Positions 24,724 through 34,600 of a stretch of 64,000 nt of DNA are shown here, piece after piece (the stretch's first letter is position 1; the number at the start of each line of letters is the position of its first letter). Under the pieces are notes generated by a model, which worked only from the letters and a program-made list of their open reading frames with translations, had not been told where the DNA came from and did no database searches. The translations under genes and the position numbers were made by a program. This DNA comes from JAXLQL01 sp046331625 (lineage in GTDB: Bacteria > Acidobacteriota > Terriglobia > Bryobacterales > Bryobacteraceae). The stretch lies in the NCBI GenBank assembly GCA_046331625.1, contig JAXLQL010000007.1, positions 334,432 through 398,431 on the forward strand, in the 5' to 3' direction.

Positions 24724-24746
24724 AGCGCCGACGAATGCGGAGCCGC

Positions 24747-25376
24747 TCAGGGAGCAATCGCGTAACGGACCAAAACCGTAAAGGTGTATCTCAGTTGTTC
24801 CTGGCTGAACTCGAGCACCACAGGAACGGCCCCGAACTCCCGAACGGTAATGACTCGCCCGATTCGCACGCCCGCTGCATTCGCGAAAGTCTCGGCTTTG
24901 CGTCGCGCCTCGGCGGACAACTCCGGCCACAATCTCTGTAGCTCCGCGTCAATGGCGCGCCGGCTGGGGCGAAGTGCCGTTGCCGCTGTGAACCGCATGC
25001 CTTCCGGTAGCCCTTTTTCGAACGCAGCGATCCTCTTTTGAAGGGTCATGAATTGTGCAAAGGGAACCACCACTGCGAACGTGTGGAACGTTGCGAGGCC
25101 ACCGGCGGGACGAACGGCGGCTGGATAGAGCGCCGCGTTCGAAGACTTGGTGAGGTTCTCGAGCGATACTCCGAAATCGGCGAGAAGGCGCACGGCCTCC
25201 TGCGCCGAAAGCGAATCTCCACCCACGAGGTCAAGGGTGACCACCGCCTCCTCCGGAGGCAGGTTTACCTCCCGGTTCGCCGTTCCTCCAATGCCGTCCT
25301 GCAACTGGCTCAGCGGCTCCACTTGAGCCAGCAGGGCACACGACAGTATCGATCCGAAAATAAGGATTTTCAGCAT
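24747..25376 (-). CDS. SIMPL (DUF541) domain protein, copy A
   Basis: 209 residues from the ATG at 25376. Signal peptide MLKILIFGSILSCALLAQ. The C-terminal half has the SIMPL pattern of a helix rich in Ala/Arg/Lys ending in ARRKAETFANAAGVRIGRVITVRE, as in periplasmic DUF541 proteins of unknown function. It is paralogous to the next gene (25394-26029). Both begin the mature part with IGGTANREVNLPPEE or a close variant and end in YAIAP or YSVAP. The start is 17 bp after the stop of copy B, so the two are one operon. Confidence 0.75.
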   Translation of the reverse strand: MLKILIFGSILSCALLAQVEPLSQLQDGIGGTANREVNLPPEEAVVTLDLVGGDSLSAQEAVRLLADFGVSLENLTKSSNAALYPAAVRPAGGLATFHTFAVVVPFAQFMTLQKRIAAFEKGLPEGMRFTAATALRPSRRAIDAELQRLWPELSAEARRKAETFANAAGVRIGRVITVREFGAVPVVLEFSQEQLRYTFTVLVRYAIAP

Positions 25377-25393
25377 GGGATTCCTCGCTCCGA

Positions 25394-26029
25394 TCAGGGG
25401 GCTACCGAGTAGCGAATGTAGACGGTGAGCACGTACTGCAGGGGACTCTCGAGCAAACCGCCAGCAGGTGATGCGAAGGCCGGGACGCTTTCCGAGACAC
25501 TCATCATCGCACCCAATCTCACATTGGCCGCTGCCGCCAGGAGTTCGGCTCGGCGGCGAGCTTCGGCCGCCAACTCGGGCCACAGGCGTTGCTTAACGGC
25601 GTCGAGCGTCTTTTCCGCCGGCCGGGTCGAGAATTCACTTACGGGATGCACTCCCTCGGGGAGTTTCTTCTCGGCCCCAGCGATCCGCTCCTTCAATTCA
25701 CGGACTCTCGCAAACGGGAAGACCGCGCGAAACGTATAGGAGGCGATGGGCCCCTCTCCCATGGCAAGCGGCAACGGCACACCGGGAAAGACATAGCCAC
25801 CGCGAGGATCGGCTCCGGCACCCGACAGGTTCTGGGCCGTCAACCCGATCTCACCCGCGAATCTCAGCGCGTTATCGAGCGTGAAGTCCGCTGCTCGTCC
25901 GAGTAGGGTCAGCCGCAGTTCCACCTCCTCGGGAGGTAAGTTCACCTCCCGGCTGGCCGATCCCAAGATCCCGTCGGATTGGCCCAGCAATAGCGCTCCG
26001 GAAAAGATGAAAAACAAGGGGTATTTCAT
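25394..26029 (-). CDS. SIMPL (DUF541) domain protein, copy B
   Basis: 211 residues from the ATG at 26029, chosen for the signal peptide MKYPLFFIFSGALLLGQ; the frame stays open upstream without a better start. AEARRRAELLAAAANVRLGAMMSVSE is the SIMPL signature (given here in part). It is the first gene of a two-gene operon with copy A. The two have drifted well apart, so the tandem duplication is not recent. Function unknown; probably periplasmic. Confidence 0.75.
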   Translation of the reverse strand: MKYPLFFIFSGALLLGQSDGILGSASREVNLPPEEVELRLTLLGRAADFTLDNALRFAGEIGLTAQNLSGAGADPRGGYVFPGVPLPLAMGEGPIASYTFRAVFPFARVRELKERIAGAEKKLPEGVHPVSEFSTRPAEKTLDAVKQRLWPELAAEARRRAELLAAAANVRLGAMMSVSESVPAFASPAGGLLESPLQYVLTVYIRYSVAP

Positions 26030-26113
26030 GGAACGATGATATCCCGAACCTGGCCTGCGCTTCGGTTGTAACGGTTTGAGTTCTGGCGTCACTATTCCCT
26101 CACTGGAGCCTCT

Positions 26114-26908
26114 ATGATCATTTCTGTCATCAACCACACCAACGGCCAGATTGCCGACGCCGAGCTGCAGCGAGTGATTCGCGCCATCAACCGCCAGATC
26201 AAAGAGGACTTCGAGCCCTACTGGAGCCTGGGCGCCACGCTACGCCTGGAAGGCAGGAGCGGATCGAGGCCCAAGAAGAACGATATCGCCGACATGCGCG
26301 GCGACGCCGTGCTCTATCTCTGGGACAAAGTCAATGTCGATGACGCGCTCGGCTATCACGACACCAATAACGCCGGCATCCCGTACGGCTTGTCTTCACG
26401 GAACTCTCCAAGCAACTGGGCGAGAACTGGACAGTTACGCTTTCCCATGAAGCGCTCGAGCTGATCGCCGATCCCGAAGTGAACCTGCTCGCCATGGGCC
26501 CGCACCCGGCCCATCCCACGAAGACGGTCTTCCACTGGTACGAAATGTGCGATGCCGTGCAGTCTGACACGTACAAGATCGATGGGGTCGAAGTGTCGAA
26601 CTTCGTGTTGCCGCTCTACTTCACCAGCGGCGAGAAAGGGGGGGGGACGCAACGACTTCCTCGGACGTGTCCACAAGGGGAAGACGCTCCGTTCGTTCGG
26701 CGTCAATCCCGGGGGCTATGTCGGCTTCTTCAATCCCGAGACGGGCGACCACGAAACGTTCGCCATGAAGGGCGACAAACGAGCCGCCCGGATCATCCGG
26801 ATCAAGGCAAAGGCGCAGGCCACCAGACGCGGTGAGCGGCACAAGGCCAAGACGCTGGGGCTCGGCCGCCGATCGGCACGATCGCTGGCCCGCCGCCGTC
26901 CCGAGTAG
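26114..26908 (+). pseudogene. Conserved hypothetical gene with two compensating frameshifts
   Basis: One protein of about 265 residues can be read only by changing frame twice. Part 1 (26114 to about 26390) begins MIISVINHTNGQIADAELQR. Part 2 (about 26392-26640) includes FTELSKQLGENW, an HEALE segment and HPTKTVFHWYEMCDAV. Part 3 (from about 26645) returns to the first frame with NDFLGRVHKGKTLRSFG and a basic tail. The second shift is at a run of nine G (26638-26646), where slippage or base-calling error is easy. HEALE with later acidic residues is faintly zincin-like, but I cannot name the family. It is either a young pseudogene or a sequencing artefact. Confidence 0.65.
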
Positions 26909-26994
26909 GGAGCGTCTTCCGCTGGTCGCTGCGTTTGCCGGTAACCTTTCCCGATCTGGCTGAGCCTACAATATAAGATCGAGGATTGCGACCA

Positions 26995-29151
26995 GTGTCC
27001 CTGAGAACCCTATTCATTGCCGCACCCCTGTGCCTCTTTGCCGCCGACTGGACCGACTACCGCGGACCCCACCGCGATGGCCGATCCGCTGAGACCGGGC
27101 TCCCTTCCAAGTGGACCTCCGTCAACGAAGTGCTGTGGAAAGCGCCCTATGGCGGACGCTCCACGCCGGTGGTCCACAAGAATCGCGTTTATGTTTTGAA
27201 CCCCGTCGGCGCCGGACCCTCGCTCCAGGAGCGCCTGATGTGCCTGGACGCCATCACGGGTAAAGTGCTGTGGGAATACAAGTACAACGTCTACCATTCG
27301 GACGTTCCGCCGCACCGCATCGCGTGGTCTTCGCCATCGGTGGATCCCGAGACCGGCAACGTCTACGTGTTCGGCGTGGGCGGAACACTGCTGGCGCTCT
27401 CGCCGCAAGGCAAGAAGCTCTGGGAGCGCACGATGGTGGAGGACTTCGGCATCGTCACCACGCACGGCGGGCGCACCGTATCGCCGATCGTGCATGAGAA
27501 CCTGGTGATCGTCAGTTCCGTTACCACCGGCTGGGGCGATCAGGCTCGCGCCGCGCATCGCTTCTTCGGCTTCGACAAGAACACCGGCGAGACCATCTAC
27601 GCGAGCACACCCGGCGGCCGCCCGTTCGACACCACCTACTCGCCGCCAATGATCTACGACAACAACGGCACGCAGACCCTCATCGCTGGCGGCGGCGACG
27701 GGACCATCCACGCGATCAAGGCCAACACCGGTGAGCCGATCTGGAAATACTACATGTCCAAGCGCGGCGTGAACACGGGCGTGGTGGTGGGCAAGGGCTT
27801 GGTCATCGTGAGCCACTCGGAAGAGAATCTCGACACGAGCGAGATGGGACTACTGGCCGCGGTGGACGTGAACTCCAAGGGTGATGTGACGAAAGACAAG
27901 CTCAAGTGGAGCGACGTCGGTCCGCAGATGGGGTTCTCGTCGCCTGTGATCGATGGCGACACTCTCTATCAACTGGACAACGGCAGCAATCTGTTCGCCT
28001 ACGACCTGAGCACCGGAAAGCAGCTTTGGAAGAAGACGCTCGGCACCATTCAGAAAGCTTCGCCGGTTCTCGCCGACGGAAAGCTCTATGTGGGCAACGA
28101 AAACGGCCGCTTCTACATCCTCAAGCCGAGCAAGACCGATGTCGAGGTGCTGAGCCAGGTGCAACTCGGGACTGAGCAGGAGCTCGAAGAGATCACCGCA
28201 TCGCCTGCGATCTCGAACGGCCGCGTCTTCGTCGTGTCGCAGCGCGGCATCTACTGCATTGGCGGAAAGGCTCCGGGAAAGCCGGAGCGATTCACGCCAG
28301 CAGTGAAGCCGGCGACGGGCAAGGGCGCCTACATCCTGGTCACGCCCACCGAACTCAACCTGCGCCCGGGCGATAGCGCTCAGTTGCGCGCGCGGCTCTT
28401 TGACGAGAAGGCGAACTACATTCGCGACGTGAAGGCCGACTGGTCTGTCGCCGGCCTCAAGGGAACCGTGACGCCAGAGGGCAAGTTCACCGCAGGGCCC
28501 GATAAGGTGGCCTCCGCGGGCTTGATCAAGGCGGCCGCCGAAGGCGTCACCGGCACCGGACGGGCCCGCGTGCTTCCGCTCACGCCGATTGAAGAGAACT
28601 TCGACAAGCTCGCGCCGGGCAATCCTCCGCCGCACTGGATCAACACGACCGGCAAGTATCAGGTCCGTGACGAAGAGGGCAACAAGGTGCTGGTGAAGCT
28701 GGCTGACAACGCTTTCACCAAGCGCGCCCGTTCCTTCTTCGGGAACAATTTCGAGCACGACTACACGGTCCAGGCTGATGTGCGCGCCGTCGACAAGCGC
28801 CGTCAGATGGGAGACGGCGGAGTGGTGGCGCAGCGCTATCAACTGGTGCTCTTCGGCAATCACCAACGTCTCGAGCTGCAGCCGTGGCAACCGGAAACCA
28901 AGCGTACTGTGGCGAAGGAATTTCCGTGGAAGAAGGACACGTGGTATCGCCTGAAGCTCCGCGTGGAGACGCAGACCGATGGCAAGGTGAAGGCGCAAGG
29001 CAAGGCTTGGCCGGCATCGGAACCCGAGCCCGCCGAGTGGACCATCGAGCGCATCGATCCGATTGGAAACCTGCAAGGCGCGGCCGGCATCTATGCCGAT
29101 GCGCCCAACGAGGTTTTCTTCGATAACATCAAGGTGACAGCCAACAACTGA
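26995..29151 (+). CDS. Large secreted PQQ-propeller protein with C-terminal jelly-roll-like domain
   Basis: About 718 residues. I prefer the GTG at 26995, since GAGG at 26981-26984 is ten bases upstream; a TTG at 26986 is the alternative. Signal peptide TLFIAAPLCLFAA. Residues 20-430 form a PQQ-like beta-propeller (DAITGKVLWEY, DKNTGETIYA, KANTGEPIWKY, DLSTGKQLWKK). Residues 450-540 look like a Big/Ig-type domain (ILVTPTELNLRPGDSAQLRA). The last 160 residues resemble a LamG/3-keto-disaccharide-hydrolase-like fold. It is followed 17 bp later by another propeller gene, and the two probably form one operon with the lipoprotein at 30590. Confidence 0.85.
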   Translation: MSLRTLFIAAPLCLFAADWTDYRGPHRDGRSAETGLPSKWTSVNEVLWKAPYGGRSTPVVHKNRVYVLNPVGAGPSLQERLMCLDAITGKVLWEYKYNVYHSDVPPHRIAWSSPSVDPETGNVYVFGVGGTLLALSPQGKKLWERTMVEDFGIVTTHGGRTVSPIVHENLVIVSSVTTGWGDQARAAHRFFGFDKNTGETIYASTPGGRPFDTTYSPPMIYDNNGTQTLIAGGGDGTIHAIKANTGEPIWKYYMSKRGVNTGVVVGKGLVIVSHSEENLDTSEMGLLAAVDVNSKGDVTKDKLKWSDVGPQMGFSSPVIDGDTLYQLDNGSNLFAYDLSTGKQLWKKTLGTIQKASPVLADGKLYVGNENGRFYILKPSKTDVEVLSQVQLGTEQELEEITASPAISNGRVFVVSQRGIYCIGGKAPGKPERFTPAVKPATGKGAYILVTPTELNLRPGDSAQLRARLFDEKANYIRDVKADWSVAGLKGTVTPEGKFTAGPDKVASAGLIKAAAEGVTGTGRARVLPLTPIEENFDKLAPGNPPPHWINTTGKYQVRDEEGNKVLVKLADNAFTKRARSFFGNNFEHDYTVQADVRAVDKRRQMGDGGVVAQRYQLVLFGNHQRLELQPWQPETKRTVAKEFPWKKDTWYRLKLRVETQTDGKVKAQGKAWPASEPEPAEWTIERIDPIGNLQGAAGIYADAPNEVFFDNIKVTANN

Positions 29152-29168
29152 GCGAGGCCACGAGGACG

Positions 29169-30593
29169 ATGACCCTGAAACATTTCCCCCTATTTCTGTT
29201 TGCAGCCGGAGCGATCTTCGCTGGCGACCCCGGTTCGGGCGACTGGCCGATGTGGGGCGGCTCGGCCGACCGCAACATGGTCTCGAACATGAAGAACGCG
29301 CCCAGTTCCTGGGACATGGCCACCAAGCGCAACATCCGCTGGGTGTCGGCTCTCGGCTCGCAGACCTACGGCAACCCCACGGTGGCCGCGGGCAAGGTCT
29401 TCGTGGGAACCAACAATGAGGGCATGCGCGATCCCAAGCAGGGCGGGGACCGCGGCGTTCTGATGGCGTTCGATGAGAAGACGGGCAAGTTCCTGTGGCA
29501 GCACACCAACGAGAAGCTGGCCGCGGGCCGCGTGAATGATTGGCCGTTCCAGGGCATCGCGTCGTCCGCGCTGGTGGAAGGCGATCGTCTTTACTACGTG
29601 ACCAACCGCGGCGAACTCACCTGCCTCGACACCGAGGGCTTCCGCGACGGCGAGAATGACGGCCCGTTCACAGAAGAGAAGCTGAAGGGCGAAGAGAACG
29701 CCGACGTCGTCTGGAAGCTCGACATGATCGAGGAACTGGGCGCGTTTCCGCACAACCTTTCGAACTCGTCGCCGGTGATCTATGGAGATCTGCTGTTCGT
29801 CATGACCTCGAACGGGAATGACGAGTCGCACGTGCACATTCCCTCGCCGCGCGCTCCCGCCTTGATCGCGGTGAACAAGAAGACGGGCAAGGTGGTGTGG
29901 GAAGACAATCGCGTCGGCGAGCGCATTCTGCACGGGCAGTGGTCCTCGCCATCGGTGGGCCGCATCGGCGACATCGTTCAGGTTGTCTCGGCGCAGGGCG
30001 ACGGTTGGGTGCGCGGTTATGAAGCGATGACCGGGAAGCTCTTGTGGGAGTTCGACACGAACCCCAAGGATTCGGTATGGCCGAAGAACCGGAACGAAGT
30101 GATCTCCACGCCCATCATCTACGACAACAAGGTGTACCTTGCCAATGGGCAGGATCCCGAACACGGCGAAGGCGTGGGCCACCTCTATTGCATCGACGGC
30201 ACCAAGCGCGGCGACATCACCACTACCGGCCGGATCTGGCATTACGGCGACATCCGCCGTTCCATCTCGACCGGCGCGCTCTATGACGGCATCCTTTATT
30301 ACGCCGATTTTTCGGGCTTCTTGCACGCGATCGACGCCGCCACGGGCAAGGCGTACTGGAAGCACGACATGCTGGCCGCGATCTGGGCGTCGCCCTACGT
30401 AGTGGACGGCAAGGTCTATCTCGGGGACGAAGACGGTGACCTCGCCGTGCTCAAGACGGGCAAGACGAAGGAAGTAATCTTCGAAGGCAACATGGGGAGT
30501 TCGGTGTACACCTCGATCGTGGCCGCGCACGGAGCGCTGTTCGTCACGAACCGCAACCAGCTCATCTCGATCGGCCCCGGCGAGAAGAAGTGA
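29169..30593 (+). CDS. Secreted PQQ-propeller protein
   Basis: 474 residues with a signal peptide (MTLKHFPLFLFAAGAIFAG). Blade motifs of the PQQ-binding-like type recur (DEKTGKFLWQH, NKKTGKVVWED, EAMTGKLLWEF, DAATGKAYWKH). It begins GDWPMWGGSADRNM, the usual opening of this exported family in acidobacteria and planctomycetes (W-x-W/x-G-G-x-x-x-R). No catalytic aspartate or disulfide pair of true PQQ dehydrogenases is recognisable. Its end overlaps the start of the next gene by four bases (GTGA). Confidence 0.86.
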   Translation: MTLKHFPLFLFAAGAIFAGDPGSGDWPMWGGSADRNMVSNMKNAPSSWDMATKRNIRWVSALGSQTYGNPTVAAGKVFVGTNNEGMRDPKQGGDRGVLMAFDEKTGKFLWQHTNEKLAAGRVNDWPFQGIASSALVEGDRLYYVTNRGELTCLDTEGFRDGENDGPFTEEKLKGEENADVVWKLDMIEELGAFPHNLSNSSPVIYGDLLFVMTSNGNDESHVHIPSPRAPALIAVNKKTGKVVWEDNRVGERILHGQWSSPSVGRIGDIVQVVSAQGDGWVRGYEAMTGKLLWEFDTNPKDSVWPKNRNEVISTPIIYDNKVYLANGQDPEHGEGVGHLYCIDGTKRGDITTTGRIWHYGDIRRSISTGALYDGILYYADFSGFLHAIDAATGKAYWKHDMLAAIWASPYVVDGKVYLGDEDGDLAVLKTGKTKEVIFEGNMGSSVYTSIVAAHGALFVTNRNQLISIGPGEKK

Positions 30594-31234
30594 TTCCCCG
30601 CGCGCTCCTCGCGTTCGCGATCGCCGTTTCGTGCGGATGCACGAGCCTCTACTATTCCGGGATGAAAAAACTCGGAAAGGAGAAGCGTGACATCCTCGCC
30701 AAGCGCGTGGACGCGAGCCGCAAGGATCAGGAAGAAGCGAAGAAGCAATTCCAGACGGCGCTCGAGGCGTTTCAAGCGCTGACCGGCTTCGACGGCGGCA
30801 ATCTCGAAGAGATCTACAAGAAGCTCAACAAGGAATACGAGCGCACCGAGGACCGCGCCAAGGACGTGTCGAACCGCATCGAGTCGATCGAACAAGTTGC
30901 GGGCGACATGTTCAAGGAGTGGGACAACGAGATCGACGAGATGCGCAACTCCGACCTCAAGAATCGCAGCCGGGCGCTACGGCGGGAGGCGGAGAAGCGT
31001 TATCGTCCGCTGATCGCGCGGATGCGGGCGAGCGAGACGAAGATGAAGCCGGTGCTCGGGGCGTTCCGAGACCAGGTGTTGTTCCTGAAGCACAACCTCA
31101 ACGCGAAGGCGATCGCGTCATTGAAGCAGACGGCGATCAAGATGGATGGGGAAGTGGCGGTGCTGGTGAAGGAAATCGAGGCGTCGATTCAGGAGGCGGA
31201 TGCTTTTATTGCGACGCTGGGGTCGGAGAGTTAG
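30590..31234 (+). CDS. DUF2959-family probable lipoprotein
   Basis: 214 residues from a GTG that overlaps the upstream stop. The leader IPRALLAFAIAVSCGCTS ends in a plausible lipobox cysteine. The rest is almost entirely coiled coil (for example KEKRDILAKRVDASRKDQEEAK split over heptads), as in DUF2959 proteins, whose YYSGMKKLGKEKRDIL opening is conserved. Function unknown; probably anchored in the cell envelope. It is translationally coupled to the propeller protein before it. Confidence 0.8.
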   Translation: MIPRALLAFAIAVSCGCTSLYYSGMKKLGKEKRDILAKRVDASRKDQEEAKKQFQTALEAFQALTGFDGGNLEEIYKKLNKEYERTEDRAKDVSNRIESIEQVAGDMFKEWDNEIDEMRNSDLKNRSRALRREAEKRYRPLIARMRASETKMKPVLGAFRDQVLFLKHNLNAKAIASLKQTAIKMDGEVAVLVKEIEASIQEADAFIATLGSES

Positions 31235-31254
31235 AGACTGGCTGCCGCCGCGGC

Positions 31255-31312
31255 CCGACACTTTCGGAAAAAGTCAAAACTGTCGGAAAGTGTCGGATTT
31301 TGTCGAATTTTC
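31255..31312 (+). terminator. Inverted repeat with T-rich tail after the DUF2959 gene
   Basis: CCGACACTTTC (31255-31265) pairs perfectly with GAAAGTGTCGG (31286-31296) over 11 bp, with a 20-nt loop, and is followed by two runs of four T. The TGTCGGA motif recurs within it. Most likely the terminator of the 27-31.2 kb operon, although the loop is long. The stretch 31313-31409 after it shows nothing recognisable. Confidence 0.5.
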
Positions 31313-31409
31313 CACTACAGACGCGGGTAACTTATGGTCACGCACAGGGAGCCTGAAGTCTTGCGCTGACTGAAGCCGATCCAACAATCACACTGCGGCG
31401 GGCCTTTGG

Positions 31410-31550
31410 AGTTATTCGGTTGTCGAAGAGCGGGTGGAACGGGGTCCACGGTCTCAAGATAACGGGCGGGGTGTTTCTGCGCGCAAAATCGATTCTGGCA
31501 AGTGATTGATATGAAGGCGGAAAAGATTTTTGCGGTACACGGGACGGTAG
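31410..31550. repeat. Leader-region direct repeat, copy 1
   Basis: About 140 bp upstream of the 1027-residue protein gene, roughly 80 percent identical by eye to 34726-34863 upstream of the first TonB receptor, in the same orientation. Shared blocks include GTTATTCG, TTGTCGAAGAGCG, GTGGAA...GGTCCACG (a small hairpin) and GCAAAATCGAT. Both copies are followed later by CTGACCGAT and a G-rich Shine-Dalgarno region. It may be a common promoter or regulatory leader, or a decayed element. Confidence 0.75.
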
Positions 31551-31620
31551 GGCTAAAGTCCGCTCGCCAACTATTCCCGGTGTCTGTGTTAGCCTGACCG
31601 ATGGGGGAGATTCCAAGGAA

Positions 31621-34600
31621 ATGTCCGTCTCATTGCGGGTCGCTCTATTTTCACTGTTCCTGCTGCTCATGGCGGCTCAAGCGACGGCGCAGGGAGTGAG
31701 GTGCGTGCCGCAGGCCAGCGGCACGCCGTCTGTTCGCTCAGAGGGAATGGCCGAACGAACCGGTGATGTGCTGATCCAATGTGTTGGGGGAACGCCGACG
31801 CCTGCCGGGCGCCAACTTTCGACGGCCACGATCACAATCACTCCTGATAGTGGATTCGAATTCACCTCTAGGATCCTTGCCGAAACGGCTGGAGTTCGAT
31901 GGACCGAAGCACTTCTGTTCGTCGATGACCCGACGCCCGAACGGCAGTTCGTTTGCCGGGATCCCTCGGATGTCTGCCCCGGCTACGGGAACGGTACGGG
32001 GTTCGACTATTACGGCTCCGGCACACAGAGCGCCAGTACACCGAATAATAGGAACGTGTTCCAGGGCACGATGAGCGGCAGTTCGATCGTGTTCCGCGCC
32101 CCTTTCGATGAACCGGGCAACAACGTGCGCACCCTCCGGCTGACAAATGTGCGAGTCAATGCCAATCGCATGGGCGTTGCTCCGGGAAAGGTTTCATACG
32201 CTTCCGTTCGAGTCAGAATGACAGGCGTAGGGCTTGACACCTCATCGAGGCTCGTCCTGGCAATCGCGCAAAATTCGCTTCGGCCGTTCTCTACCGGCCT
32301 CACTTGGAGTGACCCCGGCGCTTCGATTCCGGCGCAAGTCGGTTCAGTGCGCTTCGAAGAACTCTTCCCGAGCGTTTTTCGCCGGCGAGTTGGACTCGCC
32401 TCGAACGGTTCCCTGCAGAACCAGGACCTGCTCGGCGCCATCTATCAAACAGAAACCGGGTTCTTCAACTCTTCGCTTCCTGTCATTGCTGGCCGCGGTG
32501 ACTTGGGGACTGCGGGGCTTCCAGACTCGAGCACCCGCTTGATGGCGCGGTTCTCGGGAATCCCCGCAGGAGCGCAGTTGTACGTTCAAAACCGGAACAT
32601 CTACGCCGTCCTCACGTCTAGCGACTCGGTAGGCCGCGGCCCGTTCACCGCAGTCCCTGCGGATGCTGCAGGGTTCTCCCCGCTCGCCGTGCTTGCGGGA
32701 TCAGCGATGGCCGTCTGGGAGGTCGTCAACACAGATACGACTTCGATCGAGGCCGCCGAATTCGCGGTTTATGCCACCTACCCGCCGGGCACGTCCCGCC
32801 CCCCTGGACAAATTGTCCGAGATCTAGCTCCTGGCGACGCCACGGGAACGGCAATGATTCCCCGCTTTCGGATTCAAGGCGGCACAATGTCCCCGTCTTC
32901 CTGTACGTTCAACATCGCCCCGTACGGGATCATCCCGATCGAGGCCACGCGGTTCAAGGTTCAGGTCACCACGCAGCAAGGCTGCGAATGGTCCGCGGAA
33001 ACCCAGAGCCAGAATCAGATATGGCTCGCTTCGTCCGGGCGGGTCCAAGGCAGTGGAGAAGTCACCATGCAAGCCAGCCCGAATTTCGGCCCGCCGCGAA
33101 CCGCCGTCGTGCGGATTGCGGATAAGAATGTCCCGGTGACTCAGAGCGGGGGCTCTTCTCGTCTGCCCGCTCCCTTTATCACCGCGCCAGCGCCGAGCCA
33201 AGTGATTCCGGTCCGGGGCGTGACCTTCGCCTGGGACCCCGTTCCCGGAGCGACTCACTATGAAGTGCGCTACTCTCGCTTCTACGACGAGACGGACTTC
33301 ATCGCCGGCGTCGCCAATGCGACTTCACTTTTGGCGGACATTCCAGTCTCACGGGAAATATGCACCTACTATCTCCACGTGCGAGCATGCACTGGTCCTC
33401 CAGCCGACGCTGTGTGCGGGTCTTTCGCTGAGTCATTCTTCACCGTTGGTCTCCCAAGCAAACCTCTAGGAACTCCGGCGATCATCTCTCCCGTCTCGAA
33501 CCAGGCGTTCACGAATTCCACCGTCACGTTCCGATGGGAAGCAGACCCGAATGCTGAAACATATCTCGCCAAGATACGCGAGGGAGGCAGTGACGCAACA
33601 GTTCTTCAGATTCGGCTACCCTCTTCTTCCACTTCGACTGTTTACTCGATCCCAGAAGGGACCTACTGGTTCTCTGTCCAATCCTGTACGAGCAACCCTG
33701 ACGACTGTTGGGTCGGGAATACCACGCGCTTTCTTGTGCAACTGCCCCCTGTTCCCACAGGAGTGCCCGTGATCGCACAGGCGACCATCGGTACCGCAAA
33801 CCAGCTCACTGCCTCATGGTCGTCCGTTCTCGGCGCGGACATCTACAGAGTTCAAGTGGTCCAGCCCAACACAGGACCGGGAGGCGGCGCACTTACGGTC
33901 GCTGCCGGACAAACCGCTGTGAACAATATCGCGCTTCCGGTACCATCGGGTCCGGCGACTGTGTTGGTCGCCGCGTGCAACGGCAATGGCTGCGGACCAT
34001 ACAGCGCCGGCACGCCGATCAATCCCAGCGCTGGGAATCCCGCTGGACCAATTCTCGGCAATCCGATTCCAGGAACCTCCGTATCGACGCCTGTGCTGTT
34101 CACTTGGTCCCGCGTGCCGGGTGACAACGGATCCAACACGACTTACAGGCTCTATGTCGGCGACCTGGGCCGATCCACTACTGCGGCGGACATCTACACT
34201 ACGAACAACTTTGCCGCGGCTCAGCTCAATCCCAGTGGTGTACGCTACGACGCTTTGGTGGTTGCGAGCCCTGGGCCATCGCAGGTGCTCGGTCCCACGG
34301 TCGGGTTCCAGGTCGCGGGCGGTGCACCGCTTTCTCCCACGGGCGAAGCAACGATTTCTCCGACAATGGTGGCGCCGGGCCACGGAAGCCGCGTTAGGCA
34401 GGGGAACGTGCAGATCGGTTGGACGCGGTTGGATATCCGCAACCAAAGGTATCAATACTTTGTCGCGGTCCGGGGTACCTCGGCGCCGACCGTGAGTGGC
34501 ATCGCCGAGGGGCAGTTTGTCTTTGCTCCCTTGCCGGCGGTCAATGGCGCGCCCACCGAGTACAGCGCAATCGTCAGGGCGTGCCAGCCCGACGGCTACT

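Noticed and set aside
26331..26842. Minus-strand frames opposite the frameshifted gene at 26.1-26.9 kb
   Set aside because: No motifs; the plus-strand pieces form one continuous protein across the frameshifts.
31250..31320. CRISPR-like repeats (recurring TGTCGGA)
   Set aside because: Only three short imperfect motifs with irregular spacing, better explained as an inverted repeat.
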